Source: an uncultured Dongia sp. (GTDB taxonomy: Bacteria; Pseudomonadota; Alphaproteobacteria; Dongiales; Dongiaceae). From it: DNA of 64,000 nt. A model generated the notes under the pieces. The model did no database searches, was not told where the DNA came from, and saw nothing but the letters and a program-made list of their open reading frames with translations. Shown piece by piece: positions 25,246 to 36,634 of the stretch (positions are counted from its first letter, which is position 1; each line of letters opens with the position of its first letter). Where the stretch lies: positions 372,001 to 436,000 of the forward strand of contig NZ_CAKZGO010000003.1 of the NCBI RefSeq assembly GCF_936916975.1, written 5' to 3'. The position numbers were made by a program, and so were the translations under genes.

Positions 25246-26520
25246 TTACTTCTTCTCCACGCCGCACCAATCGGCCATGAAGAGGGCCATGCCGGCGGTG
25301 ATCTTCTTCAGAGAGCTGATGCTCACGCGCTCGTCGAAGCCGTGATAATCCTCGGAGACCGGGCCGTAGACCAAAGCCGGGGTATCAGCATAAAGACCAA
25401 AGAAGCGGGCGTCCGTCGTGGCGGTCGCGGCGATCCGCGGCAAATCCGCATCGAAGACCTGGCGGTGCGCCGATTCCAGGCAGGCTAGCGCCGCGTCGGC
25501 GTTCTTCAGCACATAAGGTTCCGCCTGGAAGCCGTGATAGACGACCTCCGGCGGGTTGTTGGCGAGGAAGCTGTGGCCGGCGGCGGCGGCACGGACGGTC
25601 GCCTCGACGTCCTGCCGTACGCGCGCCAGTTCCATGCCGGGATAGAATGAAATGCGCATATCGAAGGTACACCAGGCCGGCACGCTCGACGTCCAATCGC
25701 CGCCTTCGATGCGTGAGACGACGAAGTTGATCGGGTGCTTGTGATCTGTCCAGATCGCATGCTTCTCGGCGTTCCAGCGTTCTTCCAGCTCATGCAATTT
25801 GGCGACGATCGGGAACGCCGCTTCGATCGCGTTGGAGCCGGTGCCGGCATGGCCGACATGGGTTGGCCGGCCGCGCACCTTGACCTGGAACCACATGACA
25901 CCGAGCTGGGCGTGCATCACGGCATCGCCCGATGGTTCCGGAATAAGGGCCGCTTCGCCGCGATAGCCGCGTTGCAGGCAGGCGAGCGCGCCGTTGCCGG
26001 TGCATTCCTCCTCGACCACCGATTGCAGATAGACCTCGGCCGCGGGTCGCAAGCCGATCCGGTCCAGCGCGTCGAAGGCCGCGAGGCAGCCATAGAGGCC
26101 CGCCTTCATGTCGCCTGAGCCGCGGCCATAGAGCCAATCGCCGGTCACGTAGGAATCGAACGGCGGCCGCGTCCACAGATCATGCGGGCCGGTCGGTACC
26201 ACGTCGATATGGCCGTTGAGGATGAGAGAACGGCCCTTGGTCTCGCGCGGATGATGCGTCGCCACCACGTTATAGGCATTGTCATAGGAGACCGCGACCG
26301 GCGAGAAGCCAGGCAGATGCTGGATGTCGGCGACGTTGATCTTCCAGTGATCGACGGCAAGCCCACGGTTGCGATAGTGGCGCGCCATGAAATCCTGCGC
26401 CGTCGCCTCCTGCCCGCGCAAGGATGGCAGGGAGACGAGCGCCATGGTCTCCTTCAACTGGGCATCGAAACCGGCATCGATAGCGGCGATGATGTCTTTG
26501 GCGAGGGATTGATCGAGCAT
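25246..26520 (-). CDS. M20-family peptidase/deacylase (ArgE/DapE type)
   Basis: 424 residues of the M20 metallopeptidase fold. The di-zinc ligands are visible: H in NGHIDVVPTG (about residues 104-113), D in GSGDMKAG, the catalytic EE pair in VVEEECTGNGAL, an acidic ligand in PEPSGD and the late H in SEDYHGFDE. A dimerisation domain lies between about residues 200 and 310. The family removes acyl groups from N-acyl amino acids or cleaves dipeptides; the substrate here is not defined. It leads into the lipoprotein gene 24677-25237 and follows the HCCA-isomerase-like gene on the same strand. Confidence 0.9.
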   Translation of the reverse strand: MLDQSLAKDIIAAIDAGFDAQLKETMALVSLPSLRGQEATAQDFMARHYRNRGLAVDHWKINVADIQHLPGFSPVAVSYDNAYNVVATHHPRETKGRSLILNGHIDVVPTGPHDLWTRPPFDSYVTGDWLYGRGSGDMKAGLYGCLAAFDALDRIGLRPAAEVYLQSVVEEECTGNGALACLQRGYRGEAALIPEPSGDAVMHAQLGVMWFQVKVRGRPTHVGHAGTGSNAIEAAFPIVAKLHELEERWNAEKHAIWTDHKHPINFVVSRIEGGDWTSSVPAWCTFDMRISFYPGMELARVRQDVEATVRAAAAGHSFLANNPPEVVYHGFQAEPYVLKNADAALACLESAHRQVFDADLPRIAATATTDARFFGLYADTPALVYGPVSEDYHGFDERVSISSLKKITAGMALFMADWCGVEKK

Positions 26521-26545
26521 GACGATGTTCCTTGGATGAGAGTTA

Positions 26546-27163
26546 CTACCAGCCGCCGGATTTCAACCAGTCGCGCAGATCGGGAATACGGTCGTTGCCC
26601 CAGAAGGCTTCATTGTCGACGATAAAGAAAGGCGAGCCGAAAATGCCGCGCTCGATGGCACGGTCGGTTTCGGCTTTCAGTCGTTCCTTGATGGCAGGCG
26701 TGCCGATACCGGCGCGGATTTGATCAGGATCGAACCCGGCGCCTTCCGCGATGGCGGCAACGGTATCGGTGGCGCTGGTGTTGATGCCCCGGGCAAAGGG
26801 CGCGTCGAACAGAGCCAGTGCCAGGCGTTTGGCTGCGTCTGGCGACTGGCCGTCGACCCAATAGAAGGCGCGCGCAGCGGCGATAGTGGCCATCGGAAAA
26901 TCCGACGGCAGCTGGAATGGCAGTTTCAGCCGCCGCGCGGTGCGCTGCAGGTCATGGAGATGATAGGGACCGCGCAGGGGCTGGCTGACCAGGGGCGACT
27001 GACCGGTCGCCTTGAACACAGCGCCGAGGAGTATCGGTCGCCAGAGCACCTCGCGCCCGAACTCAGCACCCAACGCGTCGATACGGTGGGCAGCGAGGTA
27101 GCCATAGGGCGAAGAGAAGTCAAAATAGAATTCGATCGGTCCGGCCAAGCTGGCCTCCTTCAT
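26546..27163 (-). CDS. 2-hydroxychromene-2-carboxylate isomerase-like protein (DsbA fold)
   Basis: 205 residues with the thioredoxin/DsbA-like fold of the HCCA isomerase (kappa GST) family. The catalytic-position serine is in FYFDFSSPYGYLAAH, and the FGSPFFIVDNEAFWGNDR motif near the C-terminus is diagnostic. Classical members act in naphthalene breakdown, but many genomic homologues have unknown glutathione-dependent roles. ATG 27163 overlaps the SDR stop codon (TGATG) and a GTG one codon earlier is possible, so translation is coupled to the SDR. No ring-cleaving dioxygenase is nearby, so an aromatic pathway is not implied. Confidence 0.88.
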   Translation of the reverse strand: MKEASLAGPIEFYFDFSSPYGYLAAHRIDALGAEFGREVLWRPILLGAVFKATGQSPLVSQPLRGPYHLHDLQRTARRLKLPFQLPSDFPMATIAAARAFYWVDGQSPDAAKRLALALFDAPFARGINTSATDTVAAIAEGAGFDPDQIRAGIGTPAIKERLKAETDRAIERGIFGSPFFIVDNEAFWGNDRIPDLRDWLKSGGW

Positions 27164-27843
27164 CACCAGGGCAGCTTGTCGCCGTTGTAGTTGAAGAAAC
27201 TGCCGCTGCTCTCATGCGTGAGACCGCCGATTACCTTGATGATCCCGGCGGCACTGTCACCGACTTTCAGTGGCGCGCCCTTCCCGCCCATATCGGTCTG
27301 CACCCAACCGGGACTGATGACGGCAAGGCTCAGGCCCTTTTCCTTGAGATCCCCGGCGGCATTGGCCATCACCATGTTGAGCGCCGCCTTCGAGCTTCTG
27401 TAGGCGTAGGAACCGCCATTGGCACCGCTGGCGATCGAGCCCATGCCGCTGGTGATGGCGACAATCTTCTTTTCCTTGGAGCGCTTGACGTGGCCCCAGA
27501 AGGCTTCCGTCATCAGCAGCGGACCCAGCGCATTGACCTGCATGACGGAAAGAAACTCCTTGCTCTCCGCCTTGCCGAAGCCGACGCGGCGGCCGAGGAT
27601 GCCGGCGTTGTTCAGGAGCACATCGATCGCGCGCCCCTTCAACGTCGCCGCCAGTTTGGTGATCGAGGTGGGCTTGGCAACATCGAGCGCCTTCAACTCG
27701 ATCTTGCCTTTGACCTTGAGGAGCGCGCTCGCCTCCTTGGGCTTGCGGCAGCAGGCGATCACCTCCCAGCCGGCCGCGGCGTACTGGCGCGTCAGCTCTA
27801 GGCCGATGCCGCGATTGGCGCCGGTGATGAGGACAGTCGGCAT
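27163..27843 (-). CDS. Short-chain dehydrogenase/reductase (classical SDR)
   Basis: 226 residues with all classical SDR motifs: TGANRGIG for the nucleotide (residues 7-14), NNAG in LLNNAGILG, a catalytic Ser in TSGMGSIASG and YRSSK as the YxxxK pair. The SPGWVQTDMGG region resembles the CsgA-like carbonyl reductase group. The substrate is unknown. It sits in a tight minus-strand run (RidA, this SDR, HCCA isomerase-like, M20 peptidase), with 1 bp separating it from the RidA stop and a 1-nt overlap downstream. Confidence 0.92.
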   Translation of the reverse strand: MPTVLITGANRGIGLELTRQYAAAGWEVIACCRKPKEASALLKVKGKIELKALDVAKPTSITKLAATLKGRAIDVLLNNAGILGRRVGFGKAESKEFLSVMQVNALGPLLMTEAFWGHVKRSKEKKIVAITSGMGSIASGANGGSYAYRSSKAALNMVMANAAGDLKEKGLSLAVISPGWVQTDMGGKGAPLKVGDSAAGIIKVIGGLTHESSGSFFNYNGDKLPW

Positions 27844-27844
27844 A

Positions 27845-28231
27845 TTATGCCACCTGCCGTTTGGCGGTCACTTCGATCTCGATCTTCATCTTGGCATCAA
27901 CCAGGCCGCAGATGATGGCCGTCGACGCCGGGCGGATGTCACCAAAATACTGGCCGAAGACCGGCGCCACGATGGGCCAGTCGGCAGGGTTGACGATGAT
28001 GTAGCGTGCCCGCACGACGTCCTTGAGGCTGGAGCCGGCCTGCTTCAACGCCGCCTCGATGTTGCGGAAGGTCTGGTGCGTTTGCTCCACCACATCGTCC
28101 GAGATGCTCATCTTGGCATAGTCGAAGCCGGTGGTGCCGGAGACGAAAATCCAGTCACCATCGACCACGGCGCGAGAATAGCCGGCAGTTTTTTCAAAGG
28201 CGGAACCGGAGGAAATCAATTGGCGCGACAT
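27845..28231 (-). CDS. RidA-family protein (imine deaminase-like)
   Basis: 128 residues of the RidA/YjgF fold, which hydrolyses reactive enamine/imine intermediates released by PLP enzymes. Hallmarks include AVVDGDWIFVSGTTGFD, FRNIEAALKQAGSSLKDVVRARYI and the C-terminal KIEIEVTAKRQV. The usual catalytic Arg position is in VVRARYII. ATG 28231 has AAGGAAAG about 9 nt upstream, and an alternative start 17 codons earlier is not supported. This reads as a member of the broader Rid family rather than RidA itself, and its partner enzyme is not identified. Confidence 0.9.
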   Translation of the reverse strand: MSRQLISSGSAFEKTAGYSRAVVDGDWIFVSGTTGFDYAKMSISDDVVEQTHQTFRNIEAALKQAGSSLKDVVRARYIIVNPADWPIVAPVFGQYFGDIRPASTAIICGLVDAKMKIEIEVTAKRQVA

Positions 28232-28235
28232 ATGA

Positions 28236-28421
28236 TCAACTTTCCTTCTTGCGTGTCGGGCGGTGTTGCAGATCACCGCCACAATTGGGGCAGATATGGT
28301 TCATGGCTTCGGTGCAGGGGCCGCACCAGGTGCATTCATAGGAGCAGATATAGGCGATATCCGACTCATGCGGCAGGAGCCGCGCGCATTTTTCGCATTC
28401 GCTGCGCATCTCAAGTGCCAT
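28236..28421 (-). CDS. DUF1272 small zinc-ribbon-like protein
   Basis: 61 residues, nearly all one cysteine-rich module: ECEKC near the N-terminus, then ICSYECTWCGPC and ICPNCGG. The CxxC pairs predict one or two bound zinc ions. This is the DUF1272 family of small proteins of unknown function. GAGGAT lies 6 nt upstream of ATG 28421. It is wedged between isovaleryl-CoA dehydrogenase (10 bp upstream) and RidA (4 bp downstream), so it is probably co-transcribed with them. Confidence 0.88.
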   Translation of the reverse strand: MALEMRSECEKCARLLPHESDIAYICSYECTWCGPCTEAMNHICPNCGGDLQHRPTRKKES

Positions 28422-28431
28422 GGCGATATCC

Positions 28432-29595
28432 TCAGGCGGATTCGTCGAACAATTCACGGCCGATCAGCATGCGACGGATTTCCGACGTGCCCGCCCCGAT
28501 CTCATAGAGCTTGGCATCGCGCAGCAGCCGGCCAGCCGGATAATCATTGATATAGCCGTTTCCGCCTAAGCATTGAATGGCATCGAGCGCCAAAAGTGTC
28601 GCTTTTTCTGCCGAAAACAGGATAGCGCCGGCGGAATCCTTGCGGGTAGTCCGGCCCTTATCGCAGGCCTTCGCCACGGCATAGACATAGGCGCGCGCAG
28701 CACTCATCAGCGTGTACATGTCCGCGACCTTGGCCTGCATCAGCTGGAAGGTGCCGATCGGCTGGCCGAACTGGCGCCGTGTGTGGACATAGGGCAACAC
28801 CAGATCGAGGCAGGCCTGCATGATGCCCAGTGGCCCGCCGGACAGCACCGCACGCTCATAATCGAGGCCGCTCATCAGCACGCGAACACCGCCATTCAAC
28901 GTGCCCAGCAAGCGATCTTCGGGAATGAAGCAGTTCTCGAAGATGAGCTCGCCGGTATTGGAACCGCGCATGCCGAGCTTGTCGAGCTTGCGCGCGCAGG
29001 AGAAACCTTTATCGCCGCGTTCGACAATGAAAGTGCTGATGCCGCGCGGACCGGCCGTGATGTCGGTTTTCGCATAGACGATCACCACATCGGCATCGGG
29101 CCCGTTGGTGATCCACATCTTGGCGCCGTTGAGGACGAAGCCGCCACTCGTGGCATCTGCCTTGAGACGCATGGAGACGACGTCGGAGCCCGCCTCCGGC
29201 TCGCTCATCGCCAGGGCGCCGATCTGGCTGCCGTCGATGAGGCCCGGCAGATAGCGGCGCTTCTGCGCCTCATTGCCGTTGCGACGCATCTGGTTGACAC
29301 AGAGATTGCTGTGGGCACCGTAGGACAGGCCCACCGCGGCGGAGGCGCGGCTGATCTCCTCCATGGCGATGACGTGTTCCAGATAACCCATTCCGGCACC
29401 GCCATATTCCGGCTCAACGGTGATGCCGAGCAGGCCCATGGCGCCTAACTTGCGCCACAGATCTGTGGGGAAATCATTGTCCCGGTCGATGCCGGCAGCG
29501 CGCGGCGCGATCTCGGCCGCGGCGAAGCTCGCGACGCTCTCGCGCAATGCATCCGCCGTTTCGCCAAGATCAAAATCGAGTGTCGGAAAATTCAT
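28432..29595 (-). CDS. ivd: Isovaleryl-CoA dehydrogenase
   Basis: An FAD enzyme that oxidises isovaleryl-CoA to 3-methylcrotonyl-CoA in leucine breakdown. The 387-residue product has [14 protein letters not shown] (about residues 93-106), the flavin motif [19 protein letters not shown] and the C-terminal [19 protein letters not shown]. The catalytic Glu is expected in the [13 protein letters not shown] region, the position that separates isovaleryl-CoA dehydrogenase from other acyl-CoA dehydrogenases. The partner methylcrotonyl-CoA carboxylase genes are not in this window. It may lead the DUF1272-RidA-SDR run. Confidence 0.93.
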   Translation of the reverse strand: MNFPTLDFDLGETADALRESVASFAAAEIAPRAAGIDRDNDFPTDLWRKLGAMGLLGITVEPEYGGAGMGYLEHVIAMEEISRASAAVGLSYGAHSNLCVNQMRRNGNEAQKRRYLPGLIDGSQIGALAMSEPEAGSDVVSMRLKADATSGGFVLNGAKMWITNGPDADVVIVYAKTDITAGPRGISTFIVERGDKGFSCARKLDKLGMRGSNTGELIFENCFIPEDRLLGTLNGGVRVLMSGLDYERAVLSGGPLGIMQACLDLVLPYVHTRRQFGQPIGTFQLMQAKVADMYTLMSAARAYVYAVAKACDKGRTTRKDSAGAILFSAEKATLLALDAIQCLGGNGYINDYPAGRLLRDAKLYEIGAGTSEIRRMLIGRELFDESA

Positions 29596-29638
29596 GATGT
29601 GACCCTCGCGTTAGCAGCGCGGCCATCCTGCCACCGCG

Positions 29639-31052
29639 TCAGGTCAGGAACAAGGTCGCAAGGCCGAGAAAGGCGAAGAAGCCGAGGCAATCCGTGGTGG
29701 TCGTGAGGAACGGCCCGGCACCGGTCGCCGGATCGAAGCCGAGCTTGTCCATGGCGAGCGGGATGACGGTGCCGGCAAAGCCCGCCCAGACCATGTTGAA
29801 GATCATGGCGCCGCCCAGCACAACGCCGAGTCCCAGATGACCGAACCACAATCCGCCCAGCGTTCCCAGGATGACGGCAAAGACGATCGCATTCATGAAG
29901 CCGACCGCCAGTTCCTTGCCGATGAGACGCATGACATTGGACGACGGCGTGATTTCCTTGGTGGCCAGCGCCCGCACTGTGACGGTGATGACCTGGACGC
30001 CGGCATTGCCGCCCATGGCAGCGGTTATCGGCATCAGGACCGCCAAGGCCGGATAATGGCCGATGGTGTCTTCAAAGCGCGAGATCACGAAGCTTGCCAC
30101 CAGCGTGTTGATCAAGGTCACCACCAGCCAGCGCACGCGCAGAAAGGCTGTCTTGTAGGCTGGCGCGTGGAAATCGGTATCAGACACGCCGACGATGTTG
30201 AGGAGATCCTCCTCCGCTTCCTCGTCGATGACGCGCACGACGTCATCTACCGTGACCACACCGATGAGCCGGCCATCACTATCGACCACCGGTGCCGAAA
30301 CGAGACCGTATTGACGGAAAAGATAGGCCACGGCTTCCTGGTCAGTATCGGCCGGCACCAGGCGCAATTCCTCATCCATGATCTCGGTGAGCTTGGTCGC
30401 CCGCTCGCTGCGCATGGCGCGCGACAAAGGAATTGACCCGATCGGCTTATGCGCCGGATCTACCACGAAGAGGTCATAGAAATCGTCCGGCAGATCCTCG
30501 GCGGTGCGCAGATAGTCGACCGTTTCGCCCACCGTCCAATGCGAGGCGATAGAAACCAGTTCGCGCTGCATCAGTCGGCCGGCGCTGTCTTCCGGGAAAG
30601 TCAGGCCTTGTTCGAGAAAGGCACGATCTTCGACCGGTACCGCGTCGAGTACCTGTTGCTTGGTGTCCTCGTCGAGGTCCTCAAGGATGTCGACAGCGTC
30701 GTCGGTGTCGAGTTCGCTCACCATCTCGGCCAGTTCCGAGGGCGCCATCTGGTCGACGACTTCGTCGCGCAGCGACTCGTCGAGATGCGAGATGGTCTCC
30801 GGCTCCAGCGCATGCCGGGTAATGTCGAGGAACAGCTTGCGCTGGTCAGGTTCGAGATGTTCGATGAGGTCGGCGACGTCGGCCGGGTGCAACGGCTCGA
30901 TCAGCGCTTCGACCAGCGGGATGTCGCTGGCGCTTAGTGCCGCGTTGATATTCTCCAGCAGCTCTTCAGAGGGACCGTAGAGCTCCTCCTCATCGACCGT
31001 TTCGACAACCGTCGTCCTGTCGGCATCGTCACCAGGCTGCGGTGTGCGCGCC

Positions 31053-31066
<14 letters not shown>
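29639..31066 (-). CDS. mgtE: Magnesium transporter MgtE
   Basis: An inner-membrane Mg2+ channel gated by intracellular magnesium. Over 475 residues: an N-terminal helical domain of acidic heptads (DIPLVEALIEPLHPADVADL, SELDTDDAVDILEDLD), two CBS domains (about residues 165-290) with PVVDSDGRLIGVVTVDDVVR, then five membrane helices containing MPITAAMGGNAGVQ and the C-terminal AFLGLATLFLT. There is no M-box riboswitch, because the start overlaps the end of maeB by 14 nt. Expression is thus tied to maeB transcription, which is not a functional link I recognise. Confidence 0.95.
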
Positions 31067-33356
<2,290 letters not shown>

Positions 33357-33488
33357 GTCGCCCCTGCCTGGATGATGCGGCACGAGCCGCGAAGGCCTTA
33401 GTTAATTGGCGCGGATTATAGCCATCGGCGGCGCATGCGCCACCCCGGGGAGGCCCCGAGGGGCGATTTTTTGGGTGCTGATTCATAG

Positions 33489-33518
33489 AGATAGCCGGGG
33501 CCAGCGCCCGGACTATCT
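33489..33518. other. Inverted repeat between tRNA-Leu and maeB
   Basis: AGATAGCCGGG pairs with CCCGG-A-CTATCT around a 7-8 nt loop, an 11-bp stem with one bulged base. In the minus-strand transcript it would form about 40 nt downstream of the tRNA, in the maeB leader. No T-run follows, so it is not a standard intrinsic terminator. A role in tRNA 3' processing or leader structure is possible. Confidence 0.5.
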
Positions 33519-33556
33519 GCAGGCCCTGAGGTTGGGCCCAACTGCCGACAATAGAA

Positions 33557-33641
33557 TGGTGCGGTCGAGAAGACTCGAACTTCCACGGGTTGCCCCACAG
33601 CGACCTCAACGCTGCGCGTCTACCAATTCCGCCACGACCGC
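33557..33641 (-). tRNA. tRNA-Leu (anticodon GAG)
   Basis: The minus strand gives an 85-nt class II tRNA. The acceptor stem GCGGTCG pairs with CGACCGC, the discriminator is A, and CCA is encoded. The anticodon arm CAGCG-TTGAGGT-CGCTG shows GAG at 33605-33607 (plus-strand ctc), reading CUC and CUU. The D-loop GGAATTGGTAGACGC is typical of leucine tRNA, and the T-arm carries GTTCGAGTC. The variable arm, TGGGGCAACCC, is long as expected for tRNA-Leu. Confidence 0.97.
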
Positions 33642-33682
33642 GCCCGAAAGGTCACTTGACCCTTGCCAGACAGCGCCGCGGG

Positions 33683-33710
33683 GAATAGCAAATCGGGGCG
33701 TGAGGATCAA
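33683..33710 (-). promoter_or_regulatory. Candidate promoter of tRNA-Leu
   Basis: On the minus strand TTGATC (33705-33710) and CTATTC (33683-33688) are 16 bp apart, placing a start about 35 nt before the tRNA. Both hexamers are imperfect, so this is a moderate guess. The 104-bp interval also carries the upstream region of lipB on the other strand. Confidence 0.4.
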
Positions 33711-33745
33711 GCAAACAAAAAACCCAACCTTTCAAAGGGCTTGCC

Positions 33746-34411
33746 GTGGGCGAATTGAGCGAATTGACGTGGCGGATCAGCGACGAGCGCATCCCGTACC
33801 AGGAAGCGCTCGATTTCATGGAGCGCCGGGTGGCCGAGATTCGCGCCGGCGAGGCCCCCGAAACGATCTGGCTCCTCGAACATCCACCCCTCTACACCGC
33901 CGGCACCAGCGCCAAACCGGGCGATCTCCTCATTCCCGACCGCTTTCCCGTCTATGAAGCCGGTCGCGGCGGGCAGTTCACCTATCACGGGCCGGGGCAG
34001 CGCGTGGCCTACACCATGCTGAATGTGAAGAAGCGCGGCGGCGATGTGCGGCGGTTCGTACACGATCTCGAGGAATGGGTGATTCGCACCCTCGACCGCT
34101 TCAACGTGCGGGCGGAGCGGCGCGAGGGCCGCGTCGGCATCTGGGTGGCCGACGGCCCATCGGGATCCGGGCGCGAAGACAAGATCGGCGCCATCGGCAT
34201 CCGCCTGCGCCATTGGGTGAGCTTTCACGGCATCAGCATCAACCTCGATCCCGATCTCTCGCATTTCGACGGCATCGTGCCATGCGGGATCAGTGAGAGT
34301 GCGACGAGCCCCTACGGCGTCACGTCGCTGGCAAAACTAGGCCAGATGGTGACCATGCCCGAACTCGATATGGCGCTGAAGGCGGCGTTCGAAGAGGTGT
34401 TTGGGGCGTGA
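33746..34411 (+). CDS. lipB: Octanoyltransferase LipB
   Basis: Moves the octanoyl group from acyl carrier protein to lipoyl domains of 2-oxoacid dehydrogenases and the glycine cleavage system, the first step of lipoate synthesis. The 221-residue product shows [17 protein letters not shown] (about residues 73-89), the catalytic Lys in [10 protein letters not shown] and the acyl-accepting Cys in IVPCGISE. The start is GTG with AAAGGG 7 nt upstream. LipA is not in the window. Confidence 0.96.
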   Translation: MGELSELTWRISDERIPYQEALDFMERRVAEIRAGEAPETIWLLEHPPLYTAGTSAKPGDLLIPDRFPVYEAGRGGQFTYHGPGQRVAYTMLNVKKRGGDVRRFVHDLEEWVIRTLDRFNVRAERREGRVGIWVADGPSGSGREDKIGAIGIRLRHWVSFHGISINLDPDLSHFDGIVPCGISESATSPYGVTSLAKLGQMVTMPELDMALKAAFEEVFGA

Positions 34412-34529
34412 CAGGTTCGAATATTTTGCGCCTTGGCAGGACCTGGATCGCGTTCGAGGTCTCCCTCCCGCCGATTTCAGGGCACAGCTGACAGACCAAG
34501 AGCAATGATCTGTCACTGGAGATGTCACC

Positions 34530-35573
34530 ATGTTGCGTTACCTGTTTTTCTTTTTTGCCATCGCTTGCCTTTTTAGCCATGCCGCTCAGGCAGCGGATTC
34601 CGTGGGATTCCGCACGATCAAGACACCCACTGGCGGTGACGGCCGGTCCCTCGACATGGGTATCTGGTATCCGGCCAAGAGTGACCAGGCACTGACCCTT
34701 GTCGGTGACAATCCGGCTTTCGTGGGCGTGCCCGTCCTCAAAGACGCGCAGCCGCTGCCTGGCCGGTACTCGCTCGTCGTGATGTCGCACGGCTATGGCG
34801 GCAATTGGACGAACCAGGCTTGGCTCGCGGAAGAACTTGCCCGGCAGGGATATGTCGTGGCCGCGACCAATCACCCTGGCACGACAAGCCGCGATATGAA
34901 CACACCCCTGTCCGGCAGGCTTTGGGAGCGGCCGCGGGATATAAGTCACGTCATCGATGCGCTGTTAACGGATACGACCTTGGCCGGCATCATTGCGCCG
35001 GACCGCATCGCGGTCATCGGGCATTCGCTCGGTGGCTGGACGGCGATCGAGATTGCAGGGGGCCGCTTCGATCCCGATCGCCTGACCGCCGACTGCAAAG
35101 CAAACGCAGTGCTGGCGGCTTGCGCCGTGTACCAGGAGATCAATGCCGGACAGGATGCGGAATCAAGGACACTGCTTGGCGACAACTTGAGAGATGGACG
35201 CGTCAAAGCGGCTGTTTCGCTCGACCTGGGACTTGCCCGGGGCTTCGATCCGACAAGCCTTGCCGCCATCGACATACCTGTCCTAGTGATTGCCGCCGGT
35301 GCGCCAAATCCCAAAATACCGGCAGATCTCGAATCCGGCTATCTGGCAAGCAATCTGCCGACAACGACGACGCACTATGCCGAGATTCCCGATGCCACGC
35401 ATTTCAGTTTCCTGCCCATCTGCAAGCCAGGCGCCGCGGCGATGATCGAAGAAGAGACACCCGGAGACGGAATCGTCTGCCAGGATGGTGGCGGGCGCGA
35501 CCGCAAAACCATCCATCAGCAGATGGCTAGCCTGATCATCGCATTTCTGACGAAGGCGCTGCCACGGACGTGA
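34530..35573 (+). CDS. Secreted alpha/beta hydrolase (dienelactone hydrolase / PAF-AH-like)
   Basis: 347 residues with a Sec signal (MLRYLFFFFAIACLFSHAAQ, cleavage after AQA). The alpha/beta hydrolase core has LVVMSHGYGGNWTNQAWLA (oxyanion side), the nucleophile elbow GHSLGGWTA (Ser in GHSLG) and a late His in DATHFSFLPIC. Four cysteines in the C-terminal half (DCKAN, AACAV, ICKPG, VCQDG) may form disulphides in the periplasm. It acts on an unknown ester or lactone. Its last 38 nt overlap the 3' end of the AraC regulator gene on the other strand. Confidence 0.87.
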   Translation: MLRYLFFFFAIACLFSHAAQAADSVGFRTIKTPTGGDGRSLDMGIWYPAKSDQALTLVGDNPAFVGVPVLKDAQPLPGRYSLVVMSHGYGGNWTNQAWLAEELARQGYVVAATNHPGTTSRDMNTPLSGRLWERPRDISHVIDALLTDTTLAGIIAPDRIAVIGHSLGGWTAIEIAGGRFDPDRLTADCKANAVLAACAVYQEINAGQDAESRTLLGDNLRDGRVKAAVSLDLGLARGFDPTSLAAIDIPVLVIAAGAPNPKIPADLESGYLASNLPTTTTHYAEIPDATHFSFLPICKPGAAAMIEEETPGDGIVCQDGGGRDRKTIHQQMASLIIAFLTKALPRT

Positions 35574-36609
35574 CTGGCTTGGTCGTGGCGCCCGAGCGGC
35601 GATAGTCGCTCGGGCTCATGCCGGTGACCCGGCGAAACTCGCGATTGAAGTTGGATTTGGTCTGAAAACCACACTCGAACATGATCGTTGTGATGGAGTC
35701 GTCGGTCCCTTCGAGTCGCCGCTTCGCCTCTACGATCCGATACTCGTTGACTATCTGCGATACGTTGCGGCCATGCAGGCGATTGATCGCGGCCGATATC
35801 TGACGTGCTGGCAGCCCGGCACGCCGCGCCAAGCGATTGAGCGTGAGATCGGGGTCGCGGAACAGGGATTTTTCTCGCATGAGCCTGTCTATGGCAGCGC
35901 CAATTTCTCTGTCCGAAGGCGCTATTTGCACCTGTTGCACGGGCGCGGTCGCGTCAATGTCGAGCGCTGGGCGGCTACGCCCGATCACAGCGACCAGATA
36001 GGCGATAATGGCGAGCATCAGCAGATTGGCGATCGCGACGATCGAGGCCGCGTGAATGCCTTGATTGACGTCAAAATCGATCGCAACCAGAAGATCGACG
36101 AATGCCGATCCGATCAGCATCAAGCCTGCTAATTTCACCGCCAGATGCGCGTTCCTGACGTCACTTAACCGGGCTGCGCCGAGCGCATCGGGACCACCCG
36201 AAGCCAGTCGCAGCAGGGCAATCCCATAGCCGAAGAAGATGGTAGACAGCACAACGTCAATTGGTAGATGCCATAAACGCCATGTTGCCGAGAGAAGAAT
36301 GACGAGCACAACCGGGACCACATGTGGCCATAAGCGCCACCACCCCAATGGCTTGCGTTGCGCCAGCCCGGCGAAACAGATCCACGCGGTCGACGGCAGC
36401 AGCGCCGCGACGATCGGCTGGATGAATCGCACTACCGCCAGATCGAGACTCCAGCGCAAACCCACGGTTGTCACCATGACCATGCACATGCCGACAAAGA
36501 TTATAGCCGGACGGTCGACGGCTTCGTCCTTCATGCGGCTCGACATGCGCACCAGCAGAATGGCGAGCAGCAGTGCGACGACAAAGGGCAGTGGTATCGC
36601 CGGCATCAA
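35536..36609 (-). CDS. AraC-family regulator with N-terminal membrane domain
   Basis: 357 residues. The first 220 form about seven hydrophobic helices (LPFVVALLLAILLVRM, VPVVLVILLSATW, ANLLMLAIIAYLVAVIG), then a linker, then two helix-turn-helix units of an AraC DNA-binding domain: LNRLARRAGLPARQISAAI and SITTIMFECGFQTKSNFNREF, ending with GMSPSDYRRSG. Membrane-anchored AraC proteins of this layout sense an envelope or extracellular signal; the signal and targets are unknown. The neighbouring secreted hydrolase converges on it and is a natural candidate for study as a target or partner. Confidence 0.9.
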   Translation of the reverse strand: MMPAIPLPFVVALLLAILLVRMSSRMKDEAVDRPAIIFVGMCMVMVTTVGLRWSLDLAVVRFIQPIVAALLPSTAWICFAGLAQRKPLGWWRLWPHVVPVVLVILLSATWRLWHLPIDVVLSTIFFGYGIALLRLASGGPDALGAARLSDVRNAHLAVKLAGLMLIGSAFVDLLVAIDFDVNQGIHAASIVAIANLLMLAIIAYLVAVIGRSRPALDIDATAPVQQVQIAPSDREIGAAIDRLMREKSLFRDPDLTLNRLARRAGLPARQISAAINRLHGRNVSQIVNEYRIVEAKRRLEGTDDSITTIMFECGFQTKSNFNREFRRVTGMSPSDYRRSGATTKPVTSVAAPSSEMR

Positions 36610-36634
36610 TCAGGTGACCAGATCTTTGAGGAGT

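Noticed and set aside
33453-33472. A plus-strand intrinsic terminator (GCCCC-GA-GGGGC then T6).
   Set aside because: No plus-strand gene ends here; the loop of 2 nt is also too tight, so I do not list it as a functional terminator.
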